This document shows positions 33,034 through 40,923 of a DNA stretch of 64,000 bases, piece after piece. Location of the stretch: the NCBI RefSeq assembly GCF_008039565.1, contig NZ_VDUX01000001.1, positions 496,001 to 560,000 of the forward strand, given 5' to 3'. Each line of letters starts with the position of its first letter. Positions within the stretch are counted from its first letter, which is position 1. Both the position numbers and the translations under genes were made by a program. The DNA is from Aeromicrobium terrae (GTDB lineage: Bacteria; Actinomycetota; Actinomycetes; Propionibacteriales; Nocardioidaceae). The notes below the pieces were generated by a model. That model made no database searches. It had not been told where the DNA came from and saw only the letters and a program-made list of their open reading frames with translations.

Positions 33034-33740
33034 GAACGCAACCTCTCTGAGTCAGCCCTGGGATCCGGGCGGGTGGTCTGGTGCGGCAGGTGGGTGGTGC
33101 AGACGCCGTCGCCGTGGGCGATCGTCGCGAGTCGTTGGACGTGGGTGCCGAGCAGCCGGGAGAACATCTCGGTCTCGGCGTCGCACAGCTGCGGGAACTC
33201 CCCCGCGACGTGCGCGACCGGGCAGTGGTGCTGGCAGATCTGCTCGCCGGACGTCGTCGAGCCTACGGACGCCGCATAGCCGTCGGTGGTGAGCGCGTCA
33301 GCCAGCACCTTGGCGCGGTCGGCGGGCTTCGCCTTCTCCACGAGGGGCCGGTAGGTCTCCTCGAGCTCGGCGATGCGGCGCCGGGCGAACTCGGCCACGG
33401 CCTCGTCTCCCCCGGTCTGCTGCAGGAAGCGCATCGCCTCGGCGGCGAGCGCGTCGTAGGCGTGACCGAAGTGGTCGCGGCCGGCGTCGGTGATGACGAA
33501 GACCTTGGCGGGGCGGCCGCGGCCGCGGTGGCCGCGGATGCGCTTGTCGCGCGCCTCGACGACGCCGTCGGCCAGCAGCTGGTCGAGATGGCGGCGCACG
33601 GCCGCGGGGGTCAGCCCGAGGTTCTCGGCGAGATCGGCAGCCGTGGACGGCCCGTTCTCGAGGATCGCCGTGGCCACGCGCTCACGGGTGGGCGCGTCGT
33701 CGACGACCGACGACACCTGGTCCTCCCGCATGTTTTTCAC
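33030..33740 (-). CDS. sufR: SufR, Fe-S sensing repressor of the suf operon
   Basis: A 236-residue transcription factor. The N-terminal winged helix (residues 18-80) reads [24 protein letters not shown] and has a basic [10 protein letters not shown] wing. The C-terminal cysteines C169-x3-C173-x12-C186-x27-C214 have exactly the spacing of the [4Fe-4S] ligands of mycobacterial SufR. It should repress the operon when Fe-S supply is adequate and release on cluster loss, by analogy. The GTG at 33740 was chosen because CACACT lies 6 nt upstream; an ATG at 33731 is the alternative. Confidence 0.95.
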   Translation of the reverse strand: MKNMREDQVSSVVDDAPTRERVATAILENGPSTAADLAENLGLTPAAVRRHLDQLLADGVVEARDKRIRGHRGRGRPAKVFVITDAGRDHFGHAYDALAAEAMRFLQQTGGDEAVAEFARRRIAELEETYRPLVEKAKPADRAKVLADALTTDGYAASVGSTTSGEQICQHHCPVAHVAGEFPQLCDAETEMFSRLLGTHVQRLATIAHGDGVCTTHLPHQTTRPDPRADSERLRS

Positions 33741-33751
33741 AACACCAGTGT
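33737..33751 (-). promoter_or_regulatory. SufR operator
   Basis: ACACT-GGTGT-TGTGA on the minus strand matches the ACACT-N5-TGTGA palindrome reported for mycobacterial SufR at all ten specified positions. It runs from the -10 element into the GTG start codon of sufR, so binding would block RNA polymerase directly. Confidence 0.8.
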
Positions 33752-33776
33752 GCCGTTATTCAATCCCGCCGTTCAA
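33747..33776 (-). promoter_or_regulatory. sufR promoter (-35 TTGAAC, -10 CACACT)
   Basis: TTGAAC (33771-33776) and CACACT (33747-33752) are spaced by 18 bp. The -10 is 6 nt before the GTG start, giving a leaderless mRNA. It drives the whole suf operon. Confidence 0.65.
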
Positions 33777-33801
33777 CGAAGGTCTGCCTAACCCGCCTCG
33801 A

Positions 33802-36800
33802 TCAGCTCGCGGCCTGCGCAAACGTGGCGTCGGAGTGCGCCTCGGCCACGACCAGGTCGATGCCCGGGGTGATGCCGAGCAGGTTGTTGGCGACGGTGAT
33901 GAAGACCCGCACGCCCCGGACGGTGAGGCCACTGTGGGTCGCACCGGTGCAGGTGTGCGTGTTGGTGTTCACGCCGTTGTCACAGAGCTGCTCGTTGATG
34001 ACGACGAAGCCGATGCCGGGCAGCGTGATCACCTGGTTCGGTTCTCCGGTGACCGTGATGGGTATGCCGAGCACGCTCAGGTTGGCGATCGTCGTCCCGG
34101 AGTCGACAGAGCTCGCCCCTGATGCCTTGGCCGTGGTTCGCGACTCGGCCCGGACGGCCGTCGCCTTCACGACACACGTGGCCGCCGACTTCAGGACACA
34201 GGCCGGCGACGCGGTGTTGCCCGCGAGCTCCGCGTAGCTGTGCGACGTCGCCTGGGTGCCGCTGATCGAGCCGACCGACGAGCTGTCACCGGCGAGTGCC
34301 GAGACGATCTTGCCGCTCGCCGGGACGTTGACGCCCGCGACGTGCTGGCTCTCGGCGCCGCCCAGCGGCGAGATCTGCACGTAGCCCTGGAGGATGTTCT
34401 CCAGGATCGGCGCGGTGTGCAGGCCGGCCACCAGGGCGTGGCCGCTCACCGTGCGGTTGAACGCACCCGAGCAGACCTTCGACGCCGGGTAGTCGCTGTG
34501 CGACACCGCCTGGGCCACGATGACCTCGGCCTTCTGGAGCCCCAGGAGTCCGGTGATCTTGACGTGGATCATCGTCACCGTCTGGTCGGCCATGTAGGCG
34601 TCGCCCACGAGCCCGGCCCGCGGCTGGGCGCCGACGCCCGGACCGGACCGCTCACCGATGGTGACGAAGCTGTTCTTGCCGAAGACACCGGCCGGCAGCG
34701 GGATCCGCGTCGTCTGGTTGAGGTCGACCGGCGTGACGATGCCGGCGATCTTCAGCCTCGTGATCGTGGAGCCGGCCGAGCTGACCGTCGCCGTCGACCC
34801 GTTGGCCGTGGTGGAGGAGACCGCGCGGACCGCGTCCGCCTCCACGGTGCAGATGCCGGCCACCGGCAGGACGCAGATGTGTCCGACCTCGGACGTCGCG
34901 GTGTGCCGCGCCTCGTTCGGTGCCGGCGTGACCATGCTCGAGCTCGTCGTCGTGAGGACGTCGGCCTTCACCAGGTTGCCCACCTTGATGTTGAGCAGCG
35001 AGTCGTCGTCGAGCACCGGACCGCCCGGACCGGTCTGGCTGGTCGCCGACAGGCTGAGCGGCGCCTGCGCGCCACCGAGGTTGAGCAGGCCGGACGCGAG
35101 CACCTGGATGCCGCGGGCGTTGCCGATCGCGTGCGCACCGGCCGGGTCACCCTTCGGCGTGACGTTCGTCGTCACCGAGTTCGACGACACCGGGTCGCCG
35201 AGGCCGAACCGGATGCTCGCCACGTTCGTGACCTGGCACGACTCGTTGCCGGTCACCCGGACGGTCAGCGTGACCGAGCCCGTGCCGCCCTTCGGCGCCA
35301 CCGGCCCGACGGCCCAGTCGGCACTGGTGACCTTCGGGTTGCCGGTCGTGACACAGCCGCCGGTGCAGCTGACGTAGGCCGTGGAGGCCGGGATGGCGTC
35401 GTGGATCATCGCCGTCGGGGCCTCGGCCGGGCCGGCGTTCGTGTACGTCAACCGGTAGGTCAGGAACTCCGTCCCGTTCTCGTCGGTCTCGTGGTCCTGG
35501 AGCGACTTCACCAGGCTGAGCTCCGGAGCCGCGGTCACACAGACCGTGACCTCCTGCGGCTCGTCGTCACCGATGGCCACCGCGTTGACGATCGGGTACT
35601 CGCCCGCGTCACACGTGCCGCCGCCGGAGGCGCCGGTGAAGGTCGCCGGCATCTCCGCCGTGTACGTGAACACCTTCGCGCCACCGGCCGGAACGCTGCC
35701 GGAGTCGCACGAGAAGCGCTCGTTGCCACCGTCGGTGAGGAGCGTGCACTCCCCGCCCTGGGACGCGCTCGTCGGGAGCGCCGGGTCCAGGACGTCGTCG
35801 AAGTCGTCGACGAAGGTCGTGCTGCCCGGCGCCGAGCCGGTGTTGGACACGGTGAGCGTGTACTTCACCGTGTCGCTGGGCCCGACGGTGTCCTTGTCGA
35901 CCGACTTGGTCACCGCGAGCTTCGGCTCGGTCTTGACGCAGACGAGCACGCTGTCGCCGGCGCCCTCGTCGCCGATCTGGACGTCGTTGTCGATGGCGTA
36001 CTCGTCCTCACCGCAGCGCTCGTCCGTGCCGGGCTCGCCGGTGAAGGTCAGCGGCATGGCGGCGGAGTACTTGAAGATCCGCTCGCCGCCCGCCGGGATC
36101 GAGGTGGTCTCGCACTCGAACGTGCGGTTCTCACCGGTCCCCTCCTCGCAGCTGCCGCCGCCCGGAGGAACCGTCGCCGGCAGCGTCGGCTCGAGGAGGT
36201 CCTCGAAGTCGTCGGTGAACGACGTCGCACCGGGCGCCGAGCCGATGTTCCGCACGGTGATCGTGTAGTTCACCGTCTGGCCCGGGGAGGCGGACTCGCC
36301 CTCCTCGACGTCGGAGGTCTTGTCGACGTCGAAGTCCGGCGCCGCGTCCACGCAGACGCTCGCTCCGGTCTCCTCCTCGCCGTCGACGAGCACCGTGTTG
36401 ACGACCTCGTAGCCGGAGCACGTCTCGGTGTCGTCCGGATCGCCCTCGAAGGTCTTCGGCATGTCCACCGTGTACTGGAACGTCTGGTTGTCACCGGCGA
36501 GGATCGTGCCCGTCTCGCACGAGAGGCGCTCGTTCCCGCCGTCGGTCAGCAGCTCACAGCCGGCCGGGATGTCGGCGTCGTCACCACTGAGGTCCAGCCG
36601 GTCGTCGAAGTCGTCGACGTACGAGCCCGAGCCCGCGGCCTTGCCGTGGTTCGTCGCGACGATGGTGTACGTGACCGGGTCGCCCGGACCTGCGGAGTCG
36701 GCGTCGGCAGTCTTCTCGAACGTGATGTCCGGCGCGGCCGTCACGCAGACGGTCTCCGACGCGGACGGACCGCCGTCGTCGATCGAGACGTCGTTGACGA

Positions 36801-39800
36801 TCGGGAACTCACCGGCCCGGCACGGTTCCGCACCGGACTCGCCGGTGAAGCTCGCCGGCATCAGGACGTTGTAGCTGATCGTCTGGGTCTCGTCCGGGTC
36901 GATCGAGCTGGTCTCGCAGCTCAGGACGTTGCCTGCGACGTCGCAGTCGGCACCCGTCGGGTCGGACGAGATGGCGACGTCCTCGTCGAGCGTGCCCTCG
37001 AACTCGTCGGTGAACGACGTCGACCCGGGCTCCGAGCCGATGTTCTCCACCGTGATCGTGTACTTGACCGACTGCCCCGGCAGGACCGTCGCGTCGTCGG
37101 CCAGATCGGCCGCCTTGGCGATCGAGAAGCCCGCCTCGGTGTCGACGCAGACCGTCACCGAGTCGTCGTCGTCCTCGTTCTCCTCGGTCGCGCCGTTCAG
37201 CTCGACGGTGTTGACGACCGGGTAGTCGGTCGGGTCCTGGCACCCCTCGGCGGGCGTGCCGGTGAACGAGCCCGGCATGTTCACCGTGTACTGGAACGTC
37301 TGGTGGTCGTTCGGGCCGGTCGGGTCGATCGAGCCCGTCGTGCAGGAGAGGCTCTCGTTGTCGTCGTCCCCGTCGACCAGCTCGCAACCGGCCGGGATGT
37401 CGGCGCCGTCATCGGTGAAGTCGAGCACGTCGTCGAAGTCGTCGACGAACGTCGTCGACCCGGCGAGCGAGCCCTTGTTGGTGACGGTGATGGTGTACGT
37501 CACCGGCTGACCCGGCGTCGTGCTGGCCGTGCTGGCCGACTTCTCGATGACGAACTTCGGAGCCGCGGTCACGCAGACCGTCTCCGAGTCGACGCCCTGG
37601 CTGGACGGGCTGAGCAGCGTCACCAGGTTGAAGATCGGGTACTCCCCGTCCTCACACCCGTCGTCCGGCGTGCCCGAGAAGGTCGTGGGCATGTCGGCCG
37701 TGTAGGTGAAGTCCCGGCTCTCGCCTGCCTCGATCGTGCCCGTGGTGCAGGTCAGGATGCCGCCGTCCTCCTCACAGCTGCCGCCGGCGGAGGTCACCGC
37801 GGACGGGTCGATGCTGTTCGCGAAGTCGTCCGTGAAGGTCGTGGCACCGGGCGCCGACCCGTTGTTGGTGACCGTCACGGTGTACTCGACGGTCGTCCCG
37901 GGTGCGACCGGGTTGTGGGCGTCGGACGTCTTGTGGACCACCAGGTCCGGCGCCGCCGCCACGCAGACCGTGACCGACTGGGGCGCACCCTCGTCGGGGG
38001 TCAGCTCGTTGACGATCGGGTACTCGCCGTCGTCACAGACGCCTCCGCCGGACGCACCCGTGAACGTGTCCGGCATCAGGACGTTGTAGGTGATCGTCTG
38101 CGTCTGCCCGGGGTTGATCGAGCCGGTCTCACAGCTGATGACGTTGCCGTCGACGTCGCAGTCGGCACCCGTCGGGTCGGACGCGATGGCGACGTCCTCG
38201 TCGAGCGTGCCCTCGAACTCGTCGGTGAACGACGTCGATCCGGGCTCCGAGCCGGTGTTCGTGACAGTGATCGTGTACTCCACCGACTGGCCCGGCTCCG
38301 CGGTCTCGTCGTCACCGATCTCGGACGACTTCTCGACGGTGAACGCAGCCTCGGTGTCCACGCAGACGGTCACGGTCGACGGGTCGTCGCCCTCGACGGT
38401 CGCCGTGTTGACGATCGGGTAATCGCTCGCGTCCTCACAGCCCTCCTCCGGTGCCGTGCTGAACGACAGCGGCATGTGCGCGGTGTACGTGAACTCTTGG
38501 GACTCGCCCGGATCCAGGTCGCCCGTCTCGCAGAGCAGGACGTCGTTGCCGAGCGTGCTCTTCACGCACGAGCCGTCCGTGATGGAGGCTCCCGACGGAT
38601 CGTCGTCATCGGTGACGCGGTCGTCATAGTCGTCGACGAACCCGGTCGAGCCGGGAGCGGCGCCGGTGTTCTTGACGACGACCTTGTAGGTCACGAGGGC
38701 GCCCGGTGCGACGGTCTCGCCCTCCGGCACGTTGGACGTCTTCTCGATCGAGAAGGCCGGCGACGCGACGACACAGACGGTCGTCGAGGCCGGGTCCACA
38801 CCCGCGATCGTCGCGGTGTTGACGACCGGGTAGGCACCGTCGTCACAGTCCCCGACACCGGACGGGCCGGTGAAGGAGGTCGGCATCGACACGGTGTACG
38901 TGAACGTCTGGTCCTCGTCGGCTGCGAGCGGGTTCGTCTCGCACGAGAAGCTCTCGTTGCTGGTGTCCTCGTCGACGACCAGCTCACAGCCCGTGGGGAT
39001 GTCGGCGTCGTCGCCCGTGAAGTCGAGAGCGTCGTCGAAGTCGTCGACGAACTCGATCGATCCGGCCGCCGTGCCGACGTTCTTGACCGTCACCGTGTAG
39101 GTGACGGAGTCGCCGGGACCGACGGTCTCACCGGGGTCGAGGTTGGTCGACTTGGTGATCGTGAAGTCGGACGCCGCGGCGATGCAGACCGTGACGGCGT
39201 CGCTGCCGCCGTCGTTCGCCAGCGTCGCGGTGTTTTCGACCGGGTACTCGCCGGCGTCGCAGACGCCGCCGCCGGACTCTCCGCTGAAGGTCGACGGCAT
39301 CGCCGCGGTGTACGTGAACGTCTTCTCGGCGTTGGGCGCGAGCGAGCCGGTCTGACAGGACAGCTGCCCGCCGGCCTCGTCGCAGGTGCCGCCGGACACG
39401 GCCGACGGGTCGATGCTGCCGTCGAAGTCGTCCACGAACGTCGTGGACCCGTTGGCGGTCCCGGTGTTCTTCACCACGACCTTGTACTCCACGAGCTGGC
39501 CGGGGCTCGCGGTGTACTTCTGCGGGTTGCCGGAGCCGACCGGCGTCGCGTCGGTCGTCTTCGTGATGCTGAAGGACGAGGCCGCGGTGACGCAGACCGA
39601 CGAGGAGGCGCTCGAGCCGTTGGCCAGGGTCGCCGTGTTCTTCACGAGGAACTGAGTCGACGAGCAGGGCGTGCCGCCTGGGTCCTTCGTGAACGACGCC
39701 GGCATGTTCGCGGTGTAGGTGAACACCTGCTCGCCGCCGCCGTTGATCGTCGAGGTCGTGCAGGACAGCTGTCCACCGGCCTCGTTACAGGTGCCGCCGC

Positions 39801-40773
39801 TCACCGCGGACGGATCGACGGCGTCGTCGAAGTTGTCGACGAACGTCGTCGAACCCGACTGCTGGCCGGTGTTCTTCACCGTGACCTTGTACTCGACCTG
39901 CTGACCAGTGGAGGCGGTGATCGAGCTCTGACCGTCGACGGTCTTCGTGATCGTGAACGCAGCCGGCGTGAGCGACTGCACCGCCCCGGCCTGGAGCTGG
40001 TTGTCGCCGCCACCCAGAGAGTTGTCGATGTGGTACGAGGAACCGGGCGCGTGCGAACCGCCGAGGTCGACGCCCCAGGCACGAGGCTGGCTCGGGCCGC
40101 CGCTGACCGCCACGTGGCCACCGAACAGCAGGACGGCCGGACCGCCTGAGGCGGAGGTGGACTTGAACTTCAGGGTGACGCTCGCGGTGTCGTCGGCATT
40201 CTGGTTGGCCGCGGCGGAGTGGGTGACAGCGGTCGTCGAGATCAGCTCGGCGCCGTACATCGTCCACTTGCGGTCGGCGGCGGGCAGCTCGTGACTGTTC
40301 GCGAGGACGCCCGCACCGTTCGTCGACGCCGAGGCGATGCCGGCACCGATCGGCGGCACGACCGTCGAGTCCGACGCCATCTGCAGCGTGGACGGGGTGC
40401 CGGAACAGATGGAGGCCGCCAGGCCCTGGCAGGGGTCGGCCGTCGTCGTCGTGTAGTTCCACGTCGCCAGTGAGTCGTACGTGTGCTTGCCGCCCTTGCG
40501 GGCCATGTAGTTGATCGTGACCGTGTACTCGGCCCCGTCCGTCAGGTTCATGGCGATCCGCTGCGGCACCGAGTCGTCCTCCCGGTAGTGCGAGTTGCCG
40601 CTGCCGAGGCCACCGTTCACCCAGCCGCCGGCGCAGCTGGTGGCAGTGCCGGTGCCGTTGGCGCACTGCTGGAACGACGCGAGCGACACGGAGCCGACGG
40701 CTTCCGTCGTGGGAACGAACACCAAGAACGTGGTGGCCAGCAACGCTGCGGGGATCAGCTTGAACCGGGACAC
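33802..40773 (-). CDS. Giant secreted DUF11-type repeat protein
   Basis: A 2,323-residue exported protein of unknown function, likely an adhesin or surface-matrix component. A signal peptide (about residues 1-25, ending TTEA) is followed by a Gly/Ser-rich N-domain (26-271). Then come eleven DUF11-like Ig-fold repeats of about 125-145 residues, starting near 272, 401, 537, 674, 811, 944, 1074, 1216, 1350, 1481 and 1619. A divergent twelfth is at 1752-1870. The last 450 residues are two related Cys-paired beta domains resembling choice-of-anchor regions. Each canonical repeat has four cysteines. No LPXTG motif or C-terminal membrane anchor is visible. It is very acidic. GGAGG precedes the GTG start. 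Confidence 0.9.
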   Translation of the reverse strand: MSRFKLIPAALLATTFLVFVPTTEAVGSVSLASFQQCANGTGTATSCAGGWVNGGLGSGNSHYREDDSVPQRIAMNLTDGAEYTVTINYMARKGGKHTYDSLATWNYTTTTADPCQGLAASICSGTPSTLQMASDSTVVPPIGAGIASASTNGAGVLANSHELPAADRKWTMYGAELISTTAVTHSAAANQNADDTASVTLKFKSTSASGGPAVLLFGGHVAVSGGPSQPRAWGVDLGGSHAPGSSYHIDNSLGGGDNQLQAGAVQSLTPAAFTITKTVDGQSSITASTGQQVEYKVTVKNTGQQSGSTTFVDNFDDAVDPSAVSGGTCNEAGGQLSCTTSTINGGGEQVFTYTANMPASFTKDPGGTPCSSTQFLVKNTATLANGSSASSSVCVTAASSFSITKTTDATPVGSGNPQKYTASPGQLVEYKVVVKNTGTANGSTTFVDDFDGSIDPSAVSGGTCDEAGGQLSCQTGSLAPNAEKTFTYTAAMPSTFSGESGGGVCDAGEYPVENTATLANDGGSDAVTVCIAAASDFTITKSTNLDPGETVGPGDSVTYTVTVKNVGTAAGSIEFVDDFDDALDFTGDDADIPTGCELVVDEDTSNESFSCETNPLAADEDQTFTYTVSMPTSFTGPSGVGDCDDGAYPVVNTATIAGVDPASTTVCVVASPAFSIEKTSNVPEGETVAPGALVTYKVVVKNTGAAPGSTGFVDDYDDRVTDDDDPSGASITDGSCVKSTLGNDVLLCETGDLDPGESQEFTYTAHMPLSFSTAPEEGCEDASDYPIVNTATVEGDDPSTVTVCVDTEAAFTVEKSSEIGDDETAEPGQSVEYTITVTNTGSEPGSTSFTDEFEGTLDEDVAIASDPTGADCDVDGNVISCETGSINPGQTQTITYNVLMPDTFTGASGGGVCDDGEYPIVNELTPDEGAPQSVTVCVAAAPDLVVHKTSDAHNPVAPGTTVEYTVTVTNNGSAPGATTFTDDFANSIDPSAVTSAGGSCEEDGGILTCTTGTIEAGESRDFTYTADMPTTFSGTPDDGCEDGEYPIFNLVTLLSPSSQGVDSETVCVTAAPKFVIEKSASTASTTPGQPVTYTITVTNKGSLAGSTTFVDDFDDVLDFTDDGADIPAGCELVDGDDDNESLSCTTGSIDPTGPNDHQTFQYTVNMPGSFTGTPAEGCQDPTDYPVVNTVELNGATEENEDDDDSVTVCVDTEAGFSIAKAADLADDATVLPGQSVKYTITVENIGSEPGSTSFTDEFEGTLDEDVAISSDPTGADCDVAGNVLSCETSSIDPDETQTISYNVLMPASFTGESGAEPCRAGEFPIVNDVSIDDGGPSASETVCVTAAPDITFEKTADADSAGPGDPVTYTIVATNHGKAAGSGSYVDDFDDRLDLSGDDADIPAGCELLTDGGNERLSCETGTILAGDNQTFQYTVDMPKTFEGDPDDTETCSGYEVVNTVLVDGEEETGASVCVDAAPDFDVDKTSDVEEGESASPGQTVNYTITVRNIGSAPGATSFTDDFEDLLEPTLPATVPPGGGSCEEGTGENRTFECETTSIPAGGERIFKYSAAMPLTFTGEPGTDERCGEDEYAIDNDVQIGDEGAGDSVLVCVKTEPKLAVTKSVDKDTVGPSDTVKYTLTVSNTGSAPGSTTFVDDFDDVLDPALPTSASQGGECTLLTDGGNERFSCDSGSVPAGGAKVFTYTAEMPATFTGASGGGTCDAGEYPIVNAVAIGDDEPQEVTVCVTAAPELSLVKSLQDHETDENGTEFLTYRLTYTNAGPAEAPTAMIHDAIPASTAYVSCTGGCVTTGNPKVTSADWAVGPVAPKGGTGSVTLTVRVTGNESCQVTNVASIRFGLGDPVSSNSVTTNVTPKGDPAGAHAIGNARGIQVLASGLLNLGGAQAPLSLSATSQTGPGGPVLDDDSLLNIKVGNLVKADVLTTTSSSMVTPAPNEARHTATSEVGHICVLPVAGICTVEADAVRAVSSTTANGSTATVSSAGSTITRLKIAGIVTPVDLNQTTRIPLPAGVFGKNSFVTIGERSGPGVGAQPRAGLVGDAYMADQTVTMIHVKITGLLGLQKAEVIVAQAVSHSDYPASKVCSGAFNRTVSGHALVAGLHTAPILENILQGYVQISPLGGAESQHVAGVNVPASGKIVSALAGDSSSVGSISGTQATSHSYAELAGNTASPACVLKSAATCVVKATAVRAESRTTAKASGASSVDSGTTIANLSVLGIPITVTGEPNQVITLPGIGFVVINEQLCDNGVNTNTHTCTGATHSGLTVRGVRVFITVANNLLGITPGIDLVVAEAHSDATFAQAAS
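35523..39960 (-). repeat. Eleven tandem DUF11-like repeats
   Basis: Units of about 130 codons share x-I-x-K-T at the start, GSTTFVDDFDD in the middle and TVCV at the end. Units 5 (near 37945-38343) and 8 (near 36730-37128) are almost identical in their central parts and lie 1,215 bp apart. Confidence 0.85.
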
Positions 40774-40844
40774 TCTTCCTCCACTGGATCGGACGAGCCC
40801 CCGAAGGCGACTGAGATCCCGAGCGAAGTCAGAAGTTGCGGATC

Positions 40845-40873
40845 AGGTTTCCGATGTACGGGTTCACTGTCAA
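40845..40873 (-). promoter_or_regulatory. Possible promoter of the giant repeat protein
   Basis: A perfect TTGACA (40868-40873) is followed after 17 bp by the poor -10 AAACCT (40845-40850). A leader of about 65 nt would precede the GTG at 40773. Confidence 0.4.
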
Positions 40874-40875
40874 GT

Positions 40876-40911
40876 AGCCCGAAAGGAGGGGGCCATGGCC
40901 CGAAAGGACCA
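40876..40911. terminator. Palindromic region after the MMPL gene
   Basis: GGGCCATGGCCC (40890-40901) is a perfect 12-bp palindrome, flanked by two direct copies of GCCCGAAAGGA. It lies between the MMPL stop and the giant gene promoter and may act as a terminator. Confidence 0.4.
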
Positions 40912-40923
40912 TGCCGAACCTGC

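Noticed and set aside
34240-40149. A 1,969-codon open frame on the + strand opposite the giant repeat gene
   Set aside because: It is an antisense shadow created by the GC-rich, repetitive codons. Its Arg/Val/Asp-rich composition matches no protein, and the opposite strand has a signal peptide and conserved repeats.
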